Below are positions 56,501 through 64,000 of a stretch of DNA of 64,000 nt, piece after piece. The notes beneath the pieces were generated by a model that worked only from the letters and a program-made list of their open reading frames with translations, had not been told where the DNA came from and ran no database searches. Numbering within the stretch: position 1 is the stretch's first letter; every line of letters begins with the position of its first letter. This DNA comes from Flavivirga algicola (lineage in GTDB: Bacteria; Bacteroidota; Bacteroidia; Flavobacteriales; Flavobacteriaceae). The translations under genes were made by a program, and so were the position numbers. Location of the stretch: NCBI RefSeq assembly GCF_012910715.1, contig NZ_JABBHF010000006.1, positions 295,364 to 359,363 on the forward strand. The letters are read 5' to 3'.

Positions 56501-57460
56501 TTATAGTCTATAAATTTCTTTGCGTACTAATTTCATAAGATCCATATGTTTTTCTTCATGCATCAAACGCCTATATTTATCGCGATCTAAATTTTCAACG
56601 ATATTCCAAATAGCTTTGTTCATTTCAGCATGCTCTGTAAAAAAACCTACCATATCAAAAATTCGTGGCGATGCATCTGCCGTAAAGTATTTATCATAAC
56701 CAAATTCTTTTGCATAAAAGAAAAACTCTACAGTATGCAAAAAGTTTCTGGAACCGCCTATCAGATCCCAATCGAATTGCCAATCATTATCATTGGTATG
56801 TAAATAATAATCAACATTAGACTGCTCGCACATAGCCAATACTTGTGCTGGATTTTCCTTGGCTAATAATGAATGCCCAAAATCTATAGTAACTCCAGTT
56901 GCAGTATTCTGAACTTCTTTTAAGAACACTATAGTTTTTGCACAGCTATCTAAATTACAGTTTACACGTGTTTCATTGATTTTATATTCTATAAACAAAG
57001 GCATTTCTGGTTTATAATCTGCTGCTTCTGCTACGGCGTCAATCATATATTTCCAAGCCTTTTGATAATCTACTTGAAAAAGATTATCGAACCCATCTGA
57101 TAACGGACAACAGGTTACCAAAGGTGCTCCAACTGCAATGGCATAATCTTTGGCATCTTTAATTAGTTGCACAGCTTCTTGCCTAATCGTGTCTATGGGT
57201 CTGGATAAAGCTCCTGGCACCCATTTTGTTTCTTTTTTAATATTGGCGTTGACAGCTGCAAATTCCAGACCCATTTCCTGCATTAATGCCTTGGTTGCAG
57301 AGGCTTCTTCTGTTTCATAGGGAAATACAATTTCAACACCTGTCACCCCATTTATTTTTTTTACTATTTCTAGACGTTTTCTAAGTCCAGTAGGTTTTTG
57401 ATATTCGGAAAATCGATCTTGGGTTTTGCTCAAAAAAGCAGTTATAATACTTTGTTTCAT
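56501..57460 (-). CDS. Sugar phosphate isomerase/epimerase, xylose-isomerase-like TIM barrel
   Basis: 319-residue AP-endonuclease-2/xylose-isomerase-like barrel. Metal-ligand and sugar-site segments: GVEIVFPYET, AIAVGAPLVTCCPLSDGF, MPLFIEYKINETRVNC (metal Glu), VTIDFGHSLLAKENP (Asp-x-x-His), YLHTNDNDWQFDWDLIGG (His, Asp) and FTADASPRIFD. The family includes L-rhamnose isomerases, tagatose epimerases and inosose dehydratases; which reaction applies here is open. Flanked by an isomerase-like cupin and a GlcG-like gene in one operon, it should act on an imported monosaccharide or uronate. Confidence 0.8.
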   Translation of the reverse strand: MKQSIITAFLSKTQDRFSEYQKPTGLRKRLEIVKKINGVTGVEIVFPYETEEASATKALMQEMGLEFAAVNANIKKETKWVPGALSRPIDTIRQEAVQLIKDAKDYAIAVGAPLVTCCPLSDGFDNLFQVDYQKAWKYMIDAVAEAADYKPEMPLFIEYKINETRVNCNLDSCAKTIVFLKEVQNTATGVTIDFGHSLLAKENPAQVLAMCEQSNVDYYLHTNDNDWQFDWDLIGGSRNFLHTVEFFFYAKEFGYDKYFTADASPRIFDMVGFFTEHAEMNKAIWNIVENLDRDKYRRLMHEEKHMDLMKLVRKEIYRL

Positions 57461-57491
57461 TTTATTTTTTTGAATTTTTATTTAATCATTT

Positions 57492-58052
57492 CTATTCTGT
57501 ATCTGCTGGCGCTTCTTCTATAACAGTCTCTCGTACAATATTAGAATCTGTAAATTGATCCATTAAATCTGTAACTGTTGTAGAAAAGGAATACATAACA
57601 GCACCTTTTTCTCCCGCTTGAAACCAATGTTTTGTACCAGCTGGTAATTCCAGTTGGTCTCCTGGTTTCATAACAACTTCATTACGCATGGTATAACATG
57701 CTTCTTTACCTTCTACTATAAAGCCTTCCTTCATGTTATCTTTTCCTGGTATATAAAAATATAAGTCACCACTAATAGCTCTTATAACTTCTTCTTTGCC
57801 TGGATCATTTCCCACTGTAGGATGCCAATGTTCAGGTTCTGTCTGGTAAGGCAAGAGCACTAATATTTTACCTGCAATTCTATTGGTTTGAAACATCGTT
57901 AATATTTGAATTCCCTCTTTTTTAAGGTTACTTAAGCCAAAATCGGCAGCTGTTATCTTTTTTTTATCTTCAGGTGTTAACAATAATCCCGCTGCCTCAA
58001 TCATCTCGATAGATTTTTCACAGACTTCTTTAAATTCTTCAAACTTTATCAT
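57492..58052 (-). CDS. D-lyxose/D-mannose ketol-isomerase-like cupin
   Basis: 186-residue cupin resembling the D-lyxose isomerase family (aldose-ketose isomerisation of lyxose and mannose). Metal ligands are evident: His75 and His77 in EPEHWHP, Glu88 in GKEEVIRAI and His142 in GTKHWFQAG. The ISGDLYFYIPG and MKPGDQLELPAGTKHW segments match the family core. Length fits the short bacterial form. It lies between the MFS transporter and the xylose-isomerase-like gene, so the transported sugar probably meets it first. The substrate call is from motif recognition only. Confidence 0.6.
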   Translation of the reverse strand: MIKFEEFKEVCEKSIEMIEAAGLLLTPEDKKKITAADFGLSNLKKEGIQILTMFQTNRIAGKILVLLPYQTEPEHWHPTVGNDPGKEEVIRAISGDLYFYIPGKDNMKEGFIVEGKEACYTMRNEVVMKPGDQLELPAGTKHWFQAGEKGAVMYSFSTTVTDLMDQFTDSNIVRETVIEEAPADTE

Positions 58053-58066
58053 GATCTATATTTTAA

Positions 58067-59332
58067 TTATGTCAATTGTAATGGTTTCTGAGGCTTTACG
58101 ATCAACCACATGGGTATGGCCAATAGGTTTAATCCTGCAGCTAAAAAGAAAAATGGCGTATTAGAACCTGTAAATGCAATCATATAAGGGAATGCTAAAG
58201 CTGTAAAAAAAGATCCTAGGTTACCAGCCATATTCATAGTACCGCTTACTGTTCCCGAATGTTCTTTCCCTATATCCAAACAAGCCGACCATGAAGGACT
58301 TAAAGTCATATCTGCTCCAAAAACAGCCAGGGATATAAAAATAACTGCACCAGTCACTTCTTTCATATAAATACTGGCAATAATACCTATAGCTGCCAAT
58401 GAAAAACCAATAATAGCTGGTAATTTTCTAGATAGCCCTAATTTTCCTTTTCTATATATAATATCGACCAACCAGCCCGAGACCCAGTTTCCCAAAGCAC
58501 CAAAAATTAACGGCGCTGATGAGTAAAAACCCGCCTCAACCATATCTAAGCCATACTTAGTTTTAAGATGGGGAAATAACCATGTTAAACAGAAAAAGAA
58601 AGTAAAATTACTGCTAAAGTACTGTCCCATCATGAGCCACATAGCTTTTGATTTGAATAATTTTTTAAATGATATGGCTTGTTTATCAGTATTTTTGGTC
58701 TGAATGTTCTCTTTGATTATTTTTAATTCATTTTCCCTAACCGAAACATGATCTTCAGGTAAATCACGATACCACCAATACCATATTACTGCCCATAAAA
58801 CACCTATAACTCCGAGAATAACAAAACTCATTCTCCAACTGGTAAAATCTATCAACCAAGCTACAATTGGAAGCGCTATAGCTGCACCTATTCTACCTCC
58901 CGAAAAGTTTATACCATGTACCAAACCTCTTTCTTTAACAGGAATCCAATTAAAAACGGCGCGAGCCATACTCGGAAAGGCTCCCGCTTCTCCAACACCA
59001 AAAAGAAACCGGACTATAATTAAAGCCGCAAAATTATAAACGGCTCCTGTTAAAGCTGTAAAGATTGACCAAAGACTAACCACCGCAGTAAGTACTTTTC
59101 TTGCTCCGAATTTATCAGCCAAATACCCCGAAGGTGTTTGAAATAAAGCGTAACCCAAAGCAAATATTGAGAGTACCCATCCCATTTGTTTATCAGACAG
59201 ACCAAGGTCATTAGCCACTGGATCTTTTGCTACTGAAATCAAAATACGATCAAATAGAACGATCATAGCCAAAATAAAAGTGCCTAACACCATGCGGTAT
59301 CTCACTGGAAAAAAATGACTTTTTCTACGCAT
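58067..59332 (-). CDS. MFS transporter, ACS/hexuronate (ExuT)-like
   Basis: 421-residue inner-membrane symporter with twelve predicted helices. The start RYRMVLGTFILAMIVLFDRILISVAKDPVANDLGLSDKQMGWVLS, the GYLADKFGARKVL loop (MFS motif A) and RFLFGVGEAGAFPSMARAVFNWIP (motif typical of the anion:cation symporter group) place it with ExuT/GudP carriers for hexuronates and aldarates. It overlaps the GntR gene by 8 bp and is co-transcribed with the sugar-isomerase-type genes. Substrate is probably an acidic monosaccharide. Confidence 0.87.
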   Translation of the reverse strand: MRRKSHFFPVRYRMVLGTFILAMIVLFDRILISVAKDPVANDLGLSDKQMGWVLSIFALGYALFQTPSGYLADKFGARKVLTAVVSLWSIFTALTGAVYNFAALIIVRFLFGVGEAGAFPSMARAVFNWIPVKERGLVHGINFSGGRIGAAIALPIVAWLIDFTSWRMSFVILGVIGVLWAVIWYWWYRDLPEDHVSVRENELKIIKENIQTKNTDKQAISFKKLFKSKAMWLMMGQYFSSNFTFFFCLTWLFPHLKTKYGLDMVEAGFYSSAPLIFGALGNWVSGWLVDIIYRKGKLGLSRKLPAIIGFSLAAIGIIASIYMKEVTGAVIFISLAVFGADMTLSPSWSACLDIGKEHSGTVSGTMNMAGNLGSFFTALAFPYMIAFTGSNTPFFFLAAGLNLLAIPMWLIVKPQKPLQLT

Positions 59333-59969
59333 TTATTTTTTTTAAAATTAATTGTTTTGTTTTATCTAAATGCTCTTTAGCTAAAGATTCAGCAAGATCA
59401 GCATCTCTTTTTTCTATGGCTTCAATAATCGCTAGATGTTCTGGAAGCGTTTCATCGGGTAATCTTAACAAGCCTATTAAATCCATGCATACTAATAAGT
59501 TTCCTTGTTGAAAAAGCCTGTGCAAAAAACCATTTCCACTTCCCTTCATAATCATATTATGAAATTTTGCATCGGCTTGCTGGTAAGCATCAATGTCTAC
59601 ATCACCGTCTAAAAAAGGCGAGAACAAATCTTTAAGTTCGTTTATCTCTCCAGGTCTGGCGTGATTTGTAAATAACCTGACTGCCGTACCTTCCAATGCC
59701 ATTCTACAATCGAATATTTCAACAATCTCTATATCTGAAAATTCTTTTACGATAACACCTTTTCTGGGAATCGCTACTATTAAACCTTCCCCTTCAAGCA
59801 TTTGTAAAGCCGATCTTAAAGGGGTCCTGCTTATACCTAAATGTTCAGCAAGTCTATCCTGAACTATTTTTTGTCCAGGGGCTAACTCTCTAGACATAAT
59901 CATGGCCCGAACTTTATTATATGCTTGAGCACTTAACTCATTATTGAAAATTTTATCCATGTACATCAT
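59325..59969 (-). CDS. GntR-family (FadR/VanR subgroup) transcription regulator
   Basis: 214-residue regulator. Winged helix at residues 10-75: AYNKVRAMIMSRELAPGQKIVQDRLAEHLGISRTPLRSALQMLEGEGLIVAIPRKGVIV. The FCD ligand domain follows (FDCRMALEGTAVRLF, DAKFHNMIMKGSGN, LPEHLAIIEAIEKRDADLAESLAKEHL), whose His and Asp residues bind metal and organic-acid effectors. It probably represses this operon until the transported sugar acid appears. ATG 59960 is an alternative start. GTATAC sites lie 2-38 bp upstream of the start codon, suggesting autoregulation. Confidence 0.9.
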   Translation of the reverse strand: MMYMDKIFNNELSAQAYNKVRAMIMSRELAPGQKIVQDRLAEHLGISRTPLRSALQMLEGEGLIVAIPRKGVIVKEFSDIEIVEIFDCRMALEGTAVRLFTNHARPGEINELKDLFSPFLDGDVDIDAYQQADAKFHNMIMKGSGNGFLHRLFQQGNLLVCMDLIGLLRLPDETLPEHLAIIEAIEKRDADLAESLAKEHLDKTKQLILKKINA

Positions 59970-59970
59970 A

Positions 59971-60012
59971 TTTCGTATACAAAATTAAATTTTCGTATAC
60001 GGTATACAATAT
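59971..60012. promoter_or_regulatory. Three GTATAC operator half-sites upstream of gntR
   Basis: TTTCGTATAC occurs at 59971 and again at 59991, exactly 20 bp apart; a third GTATAC at 60002-60007 gives CGTATACGGTATAC. GTATAC is self-complementary, and TNGTATACNA-like sites are common for FadR-type GntR proteins. They lie between the divergent regulator and beta-helix genes and would control both. Confidence 0.6.
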
Positions 60013-60138
60013 TAGCAAAAATATTTCTATTAAAAAAATGGCCGATTATATAAAAACTATTATTCCATGTCTACTAGGTAAATTAAATAGACAAAAAAGT
60101 TAATATGGAACATTTTATTATAAGTAAATGAACATTTT

Positions 60139-60168
60139 AACCGCTTCGGTTATGCCTTAAAGGCATAA
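60139..60168. promoter_or_regulatory. Two adjacent palindromes before the beta-helix gene
   Basis: AACCGCTTCGGTT (60139-60151) and TTATGCCTTAAAGGCATAA (60150-60168) overlap by two bases. The second is a perfect 19-bp inverted repeat followed by TTTTAT. They lie about 80-110 bp before the ATG. Possible operator or a leader hairpin. Confidence 0.4.
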
Positions 60169-60246
60169 TTTTATAAGTTGAATAGAAATGTTTTATAAAA
60201 TCAAAATGTACCCCTATTCTATCTTAATGTGATAACTACTTAAAAA

Positions 60247-63240
60247 ATGAAAGAAAAATATATTTATAAGCATTTAGGTATAGTCCTATTATTCATACTA
60301 TTCAATTTTAAGATATCTGCACAAGCTGATATTTACATTGCTGTTAACGGTAATGACTCAAACAGCGGTGATATCAATCAACCACTAAAAACCTTAATTG
60401 CAGCAAGAGATAAAGCTAGGTCTACTGGAGCCAAAACTATTTGGATTAGAGAAGGCCGATACTATTACGACCAAACTATAAACTTGAATGCATCTGATAA
60501 TGGTTTGAAAATAAGTGGATATCAAGATGAAAAAGTGATTTTTGATGGAGGAATAACCATTAACCCAAACAAGTTCTCTAAAGTTACTACCAATTTAGAT
60601 GGTCGCATTAAAACAGAAGTAGTAAATAAAGTTTATTCCACAACTATTACAGATAGTGATCTCTCCAATTTGTTAAATCTAAGGTTTATGAACATTTCCA
60701 TAGATGATGAAATGATAAGGCTTTCGAGATTTCCGAATGAAGGACTTGCTCTCATAGATAAAAACAATACTTTAGAATTAAGTGAAACTCCGGGTGCGAC
60801 AGGAACAGCAAGTAATCCAAAAGGAGCTGGTTTTAAGTTAGACAATCACTTTTCTTTTAACAGCGATGCCTGGGAAGCTGAAATTATTCGTAATGGTAAA
60901 ATTGATTTCTGGGGAAATATTTCTGCGGACTGGGTTAGAGAAAAGATTAATCCATTGGCAACAGTCAAATTTAACGGAGATCATATTAGAGGTATTCATG
61001 GTACCAGATATGGAATAGACAGTCATCATTCGCCTCCCCGTGTCCATTTTACTAATATTTTATACGAACTGGATATGCCTGGAGAGTGGTACTTTGATGA
61101 TATTGATAATATCCTTTATATATACCCATACAAAAATATAACCCCTCAAAATACAATCAGTGTTTGGGGTGGCTCCATGTTAGTTACAATGAGCGGTGTA
61201 GAAGACATCACTATTGAACGCATGACCATACAACACCTAGCAAAAGGCTCTGGAGGTGATGGCGCTATTAATGTGAGAGATAATAGTAGTAACGTTCATA
61301 TTAACGGCATCACATTTCGTTACATCGCAGATCCATTAACTGCTGTAAACATTTTTAACGGAACAAACAACTCGGTACAAAGTTGTGACTTTTTTGATGT
61401 TAGTGGAGGCGGGAGATTATATGGAGGTAGCTATAACAATAATTCGATAGATAAAGCGAATAACTCTTGGGAAAACTGTCATTTTACACAAATTTACTCA
61501 AAGGACTACTTAGGAAAAGTAGTTGGGATTACTGGTGCTGGAAATGTATTTAGAAACAATTTGGCTCATAATATTAACGGACAGCCTTTCACATATTCTG
61601 GTGTAGAACATCTCATCGAAAAAAACGAAGTTTTTAATGCACAAATAGAAGAAGGAGATGGTGGTTTCTTCTACACAGCCCATGAATTAGGTGGGTTTGG
61701 ATCTATATTCAGACACAATTTCTTGCATCATAACATGCATATAAAAGGTGTTGTATTAAAAGGCGGTGTTCATTCAGATGGCGGTGATGCTGGAGAGATT
61801 ATTACTGAAAATGTGTTTTATAGAATGGGAGCTGGAACGAAAAACTCCTGGGCAGGCGGTGGAAAAAACCAAAGAAACATCTACATTAGTTGTAACTTAG
61901 GCGCATGGGATACACCTAGAGACATTACAGATCCTCGTTTTTCTGACCAATATAATATTTATATGGATCGAATGGAAGATGACCCACTAAACCCAAATGC
62001 CACCCGAAATGTTTTTGGGGCTATGTTACAAAAAATTGGGATTCCAAATTGGCAAAACGGTATTACCAGAAACAATTGGAGAAGCCGAATAGACCCCTGG
62101 TGGGAAAATAGATACCCATCTATGACAGTCATGTTTGATGCGTATTTTTTACACAAAAGAATGGGAACTTATGGTTATGATTTTACTGATAATTTTTTCT
62201 ATGAAACTGAAGATCGTGATATCGTAACCAATGCTGCTCCAAATGTTAGTAATAATCAGCAGATTGCAATGAACGCTTTTACTGATTTTTCCACACTTGA
62301 TTTTAGCTATTCTGGATCACAACCAAACGATGCTCCTAATATTCCTTTTAATGATATCGGATTATATTTAGATACATACCGTTGTGCTGTTCCTGACAAA
62401 GCCGCCTATCGTAAAGATGTAAAAGATTACTTTGCAAACAGAAAAATAAGAGGCGAATCTTTTACTTCAGCTACTTTTAAAGATTATTTTTATAACACAG
62501 GTAAAGTTGTTTTAGCAACTGTCCCTTGTACGGGTGCCATCGTAGAGACAGGTGACGACAGCTACACGGTCAAGGCTACAGGCGAGACCTGTCTTGACAA
62601 GGGCAACGGCCAGATAAGGATCCAGGCAAAGGGTTCCGGGAGCTATGTTGCCAACCTTGATGGCGGTTCCGATATCAACTTTACCAGCGACTGGCTCATA
62701 GAGAACCTGGCCGCGGGCCCCTACGAGCTGTGCATCACCAATACGGCCAGCGGTTCCATCCAGTGCTACGGTCTGGAGATAGAGGCGGGTACCTCGGTAA
62801 CGGGCAAGACGACCTCGGGCTCTGGCAAGGTGGCCGTGAACATCTCCGAGGGCACGGCGCCCTTCGATGTCTACGTGAACAGCGCAAAGGTCCTGCGGAC
62901 ATCCTCGCCCGCCTTCTCCGTTGATGCCTCCTATGGCGACGTGGTGGAGGTAAAAACAAGTGTGGCCTGCGAGGGCGTGCTCAGCAAGACCATGAACGGT
63001 ATTGTTTCTGTGTCCCCCAACCCGACAGAGGGAGGGCTCTCCATAGCGCTGCCCGCACCACTCAAAAATGTTACGGTGTCCGTCTACAACGTTTATTCCC
63101 AGCTGGTCTCCTCGGGAAGCTATCCCGTGAGCGACGGCCGAGTGGGACTGGAGATAAACGGCGCGCCTGCTGGTATCTATTTTGCCTCCATAGAGATGGG
63201 GGACGGCAGACCAAAGGTTTTAAAAATAATCAAGAAATGA
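60247..63240 (+). CDS. Secreted right-handed beta-helix protein with type IX secretion domain, mosaic
   Basis: 997-residue exported protein. After a signal peptide (LGIVLLFILFNFKISAQ) comes DIYIAVNGNDSNSG and the PLKTLIAARDKAR start typical of DUF1565/PbH1 beta-helix enzymes such as GH141 or polysaccharide lyases. The helix rungs span about residues 300-560 (ITIERMTIQHLAKGS, NVHINGITFRYIAD, GNVFRNNLAHNING). From about residue 765 a sorting module follows: an Ig-like unit beginning DDSYTVKATGETCLDKGNGQI and, near 920-997, a T9SS type A C-terminal domain (VSPNPTEGG, VYNVYSQLV, PAGIYFASIEM, KVLKIIKK). The DNA of the module is far more GC-rich than the rest. It is divergent from the GntR operon and probably shares its control; the enzyme activity is unassigned. 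Confidence 0.82.
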   Translation: MKEKYIYKHLGIVLLFILFNFKISAQADIYIAVNGNDSNSGDINQPLKTLIAARDKARSTGAKTIWIREGRYYYDQTINLNASDNGLKISGYQDEKVIFDGGITINPNKFSKVTTNLDGRIKTEVVNKVYSTTITDSDLSNLLNLRFMNISIDDEMIRLSRFPNEGLALIDKNNTLELSETPGATGTASNPKGAGFKLDNHFSFNSDAWEAEIIRNGKIDFWGNISADWVREKINPLATVKFNGDHIRGIHGTRYGIDSHHSPPRVHFTNILYELDMPGEWYFDDIDNILYIYPYKNITPQNTISVWGGSMLVTMSGVEDITIERMTIQHLAKGSGGDGAINVRDNSSNVHINGITFRYIADPLTAVNIFNGTNNSVQSCDFFDVSGGGRLYGGSYNNNSIDKANNSWENCHFTQIYSKDYLGKVVGITGAGNVFRNNLAHNINGQPFTYSGVEHLIEKNEVFNAQIEEGDGGFFYTAHELGGFGSIFRHNFLHHNMHIKGVVLKGGVHSDGGDAGEIITENVFYRMGAGTKNSWAGGGKNQRNIYISCNLGAWDTPRDITDPRFSDQYNIYMDRMEDDPLNPNATRNVFGAMLQKIGIPNWQNGITRNNWRSRIDPWWENRYPSMTVMFDAYFLHKRMGTYGYDFTDNFFYETEDRDIVTNAAPNVSNNQQIAMNAFTDFSTLDFSYSGSQPNDAPNIPFNDIGLYLDTYRCAVPDKAAYRKDVKDYFANRKIRGESFTSATFKDYFYNTGKVVLATVPCTGAIVETGDDSYTVKATGETCLDKGNGQIRIQAKGSGSYVANLDGGSDINFTSDWLIENLAAGPYELCITNTASGSIQCYGLEIEAGTSVTGKTTSGSGKVAVNISEGTAPFDVYVNSAKVLRTSSPAFSVDASYGDVVEVKTSVACEGVLSKTMNGIVSVSPNPTEGGLSIALPAPLKNVTVSVYNVYSQLVSSGSYPVSDGRVGLEINGAPAGIYFASIEMGDGRPKVLKIIKK

Positions 63241-63992
63241 TGAAAAAGACAACAAAAAGAAGAACAACCATGAAAAAGTATTTGTTTATTACGATGATCG
63301 GAATTTTAGTAACGGCCTGCGGCGGCGGCAGTGATGCCCCTGGGCCAGGCCCAGACCCAGGACCAGACCCGGGACCGACAGGCAACAATGCGCCAACGGT
63401 ACCCGTGCTGTCGGCCCCCGAGAACAACCTGCTGTGCATAGACAACAACCTTGAGTTCAGCTGGTCGGCCTCGAGCGATGCGGAGGAGGATGCCATAAAG
63501 TATACCATTGAGGTGTCCCTGGATGCCGCCTTCACACAGATAACACACAGCGTCAACAACATAACCGCTACCAGCAGGACCATCCTTCTGGACAGGGACC
63601 AGGCCTATTACTGGCGGGTGAGGGCGAGCGACAGCAAGAATGCCTCGAGCGACTTTTCGTCGGCATTCCAGCTCTACACGGAAGGCTTTGGGGAGGAGAA
63701 CCACCTGCCCTTCGCCCCTTCGCTGCAGAAGCCAGAAATGGACGGGACCGTACAGGGGACCTCGGCGTCACTGATGTGGGGTGCAACGGACGTGGACGGC
63801 GACAGCCTGACCTTCGATATCTATCTGGACACCGACCCGTCACCGACCACCAAGGTGGTGGCAGACCACCCGAGCAAGGATTATGTGGCCTCCTCACTGG
63901 CGGCCGCGACCACTTACTACTGGAAGGTCGTTGCAAAGGATGGCAAGGGGGGCATAACCATTGGACAGGTATGGAGCTTCACAACAAATTAG
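62541..63992 (+). other. GC-rich block: sorting module plus lipoprotein gene
   Basis: By hand count, 62461-62520 has 15 G+C in 60 bases, while 62581-62640 has 36 and 63721-63780 has 38. The change happens inside one reading frame between about 62520 and 62560, at the junction of the catalytic part and the sorting module. Codons change with it (CTG, GGC, GCC instead of TTA, GGA, GCA). High GC continues to about 63975, where AT-rich sequence resumes. Confidence 0.85.
63237..63992 (+). CDS. Lipoprotein with two fibronectin-III-like domains
   Basis: 251-residue (or 240 from ATG 63270) lipoprotein, overlapping the previous stop in ATGA. The signal YLFITMIGILVTAC has lipobox Cys followed by GGGSD and a PGPDPGPDPGP linker. 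Two beta-sandwich domains follow, each with the Fn3-like pattern: NLEFSWSASSDAEEDAIKYTIEVSLD ... AYYWRVRASD and ASLMWGATDVDGDSLTFDIYLDTD ... TYYWKVVAKDGKGG. No catalytic motif. Small lipoproteins of this type follow type-IX-secreted enzymes in other Flavobacteriaceae as far as I recall; here it shares the unusual GC content of the sorting module. Role is probably at the cell surface with the enzyme. Confidence 0.8.
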   Translation: MMKKTTKRRTTMKKYLFITMIGILVTACGGGSDAPGPGPDPGPDPGPTGNNAPTVPVLSAPENNLLCIDNNLEFSWSASSDAEEDAIKYTIEVSLDAAFTQITHSVNNITATSRTILLDRDQAYYWRVRASDSKNASSDFSSAFQLYTEGFGEENHLPFAPSLQKPEMDGTVQGTSASLMWGATDVDGDSLTFDIYLDTDPSPTTKVVADHPSKDYVASSLAAATTYYWKVVAKDGKGGITIGQVWSFTTN

Positions 63993-64000
63993 TATGAATC

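Noticed and set aside
60195..60230. TGTACCCC...TATCTTAA upstream of the beta-helix gene as a third sigma element
   Set aside because: The gap between the two parts is about 6 bp instead of 15-17, and the sequence differs from the other two copies.
62735..63936. Several long open frames on the opposite strand or other frames in the GC-rich block
   Set aside because: GC-rich DNA has few stops; their Arg/Pro/Ser-rich translations look random, while the plus-strand frames have clear T9SS and Fn3 motifs.

Overview
The window looks like chromosomal DNA of a marine-type member of the Flavobacteriaceae (Bacteroidota). It is AT-rich and carries SusC/SusD pairs, a hybrid two-component regulator, a type IX secretion C-terminal domain, FecI-type sigma control and several TAnnTTTG promoter boxes, all typical of that group. 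I see no tRNA, rRNA, insertion sequence or CRISPR array.

Region 1 (1-25.4 kb) is a Wzx/Wzy-type surface polysaccharide locus with two divergent units. Leftward run an NDP-sugar aminotransferase, a CapD/PglF-type 4,6-dehydratase, the Wza-like export lipoprotein and a Wzc-like kinase cut by the window edge just at its Walker A motif. Rightward, after a 0.68 kb intergenic region, come genes for UDP-HexNAc/HexNAcA precursors (WbpP/TviC-like epimerase, TviB/WbpA-like dehydrogenase), for dTDP-3-amino-3,6-dideoxyhexoses (RmlB, RmlA, two tandem FdtA-like cupins, two DegT-type aminotransferases, acyltransferases), a Wzx flippase, five glycosyltransferases, a pyruvyltransferase-family protein, an EpsG-like polymerase and more acetyltransferases. 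No initiating sugar-phosphate transferase and no rmlC/rmlD are in the window.

Region 2 (25.5-28.9 kb) holds an exported protein with about fourteen 33-35-residue charged helical repeats, and a LysE/RhtB exporter.

Region 3 (28.9-56 kb) is a leftward polysaccharide utilisation locus (PUL): GH5-like lipoprotein, DUF5060-type glycosidase, FecI-like sigma factor, a 70-residue FecR stub, SusC, SusD, an FG-GAP/ASPIC lipoprotein, a seven-CxxCH cytochrome, an esterase, two GH3 enzymes, a gluconokinase/6-phosphogluconate dehydrogenase fusion and a GntP gluconate permease, with a large HTCS regulator upstream. Two matching 33-bp elements precede the FecR-stub/susC unit and the esterase/GH3/gluconate unit and are probably promoters for the local sigma factor. 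A direct repeat with 21-bp period upstream of the GH5 gene is a candidate HTCS site. The DNA opposite the susC leader has the layout of a short antisense RNA gene.

Region 4 (56-60.2 kb) is a leftward sugar catabolism operon: GntR regulator, MFS hexuronate-type transporter, D-lyxose-isomerase-like cupin, xylose-isomerase-like TIM barrel and a GlcG/HbpS-like protein. It is controlled from a short divergent region with three GTATAC sites. Region 5 (60.2-64 kb) runs rightward: a secreted beta-helix protein with a type IX sorting domain, overlapped by a lipoprotein gene. Inside the beta-helix gene, near 62.54 kb, base composition jumps from about 25% to about 60% GC and stays high nearly to the window end, so the sorting module and the lipoprotein look like one acquired cassette.
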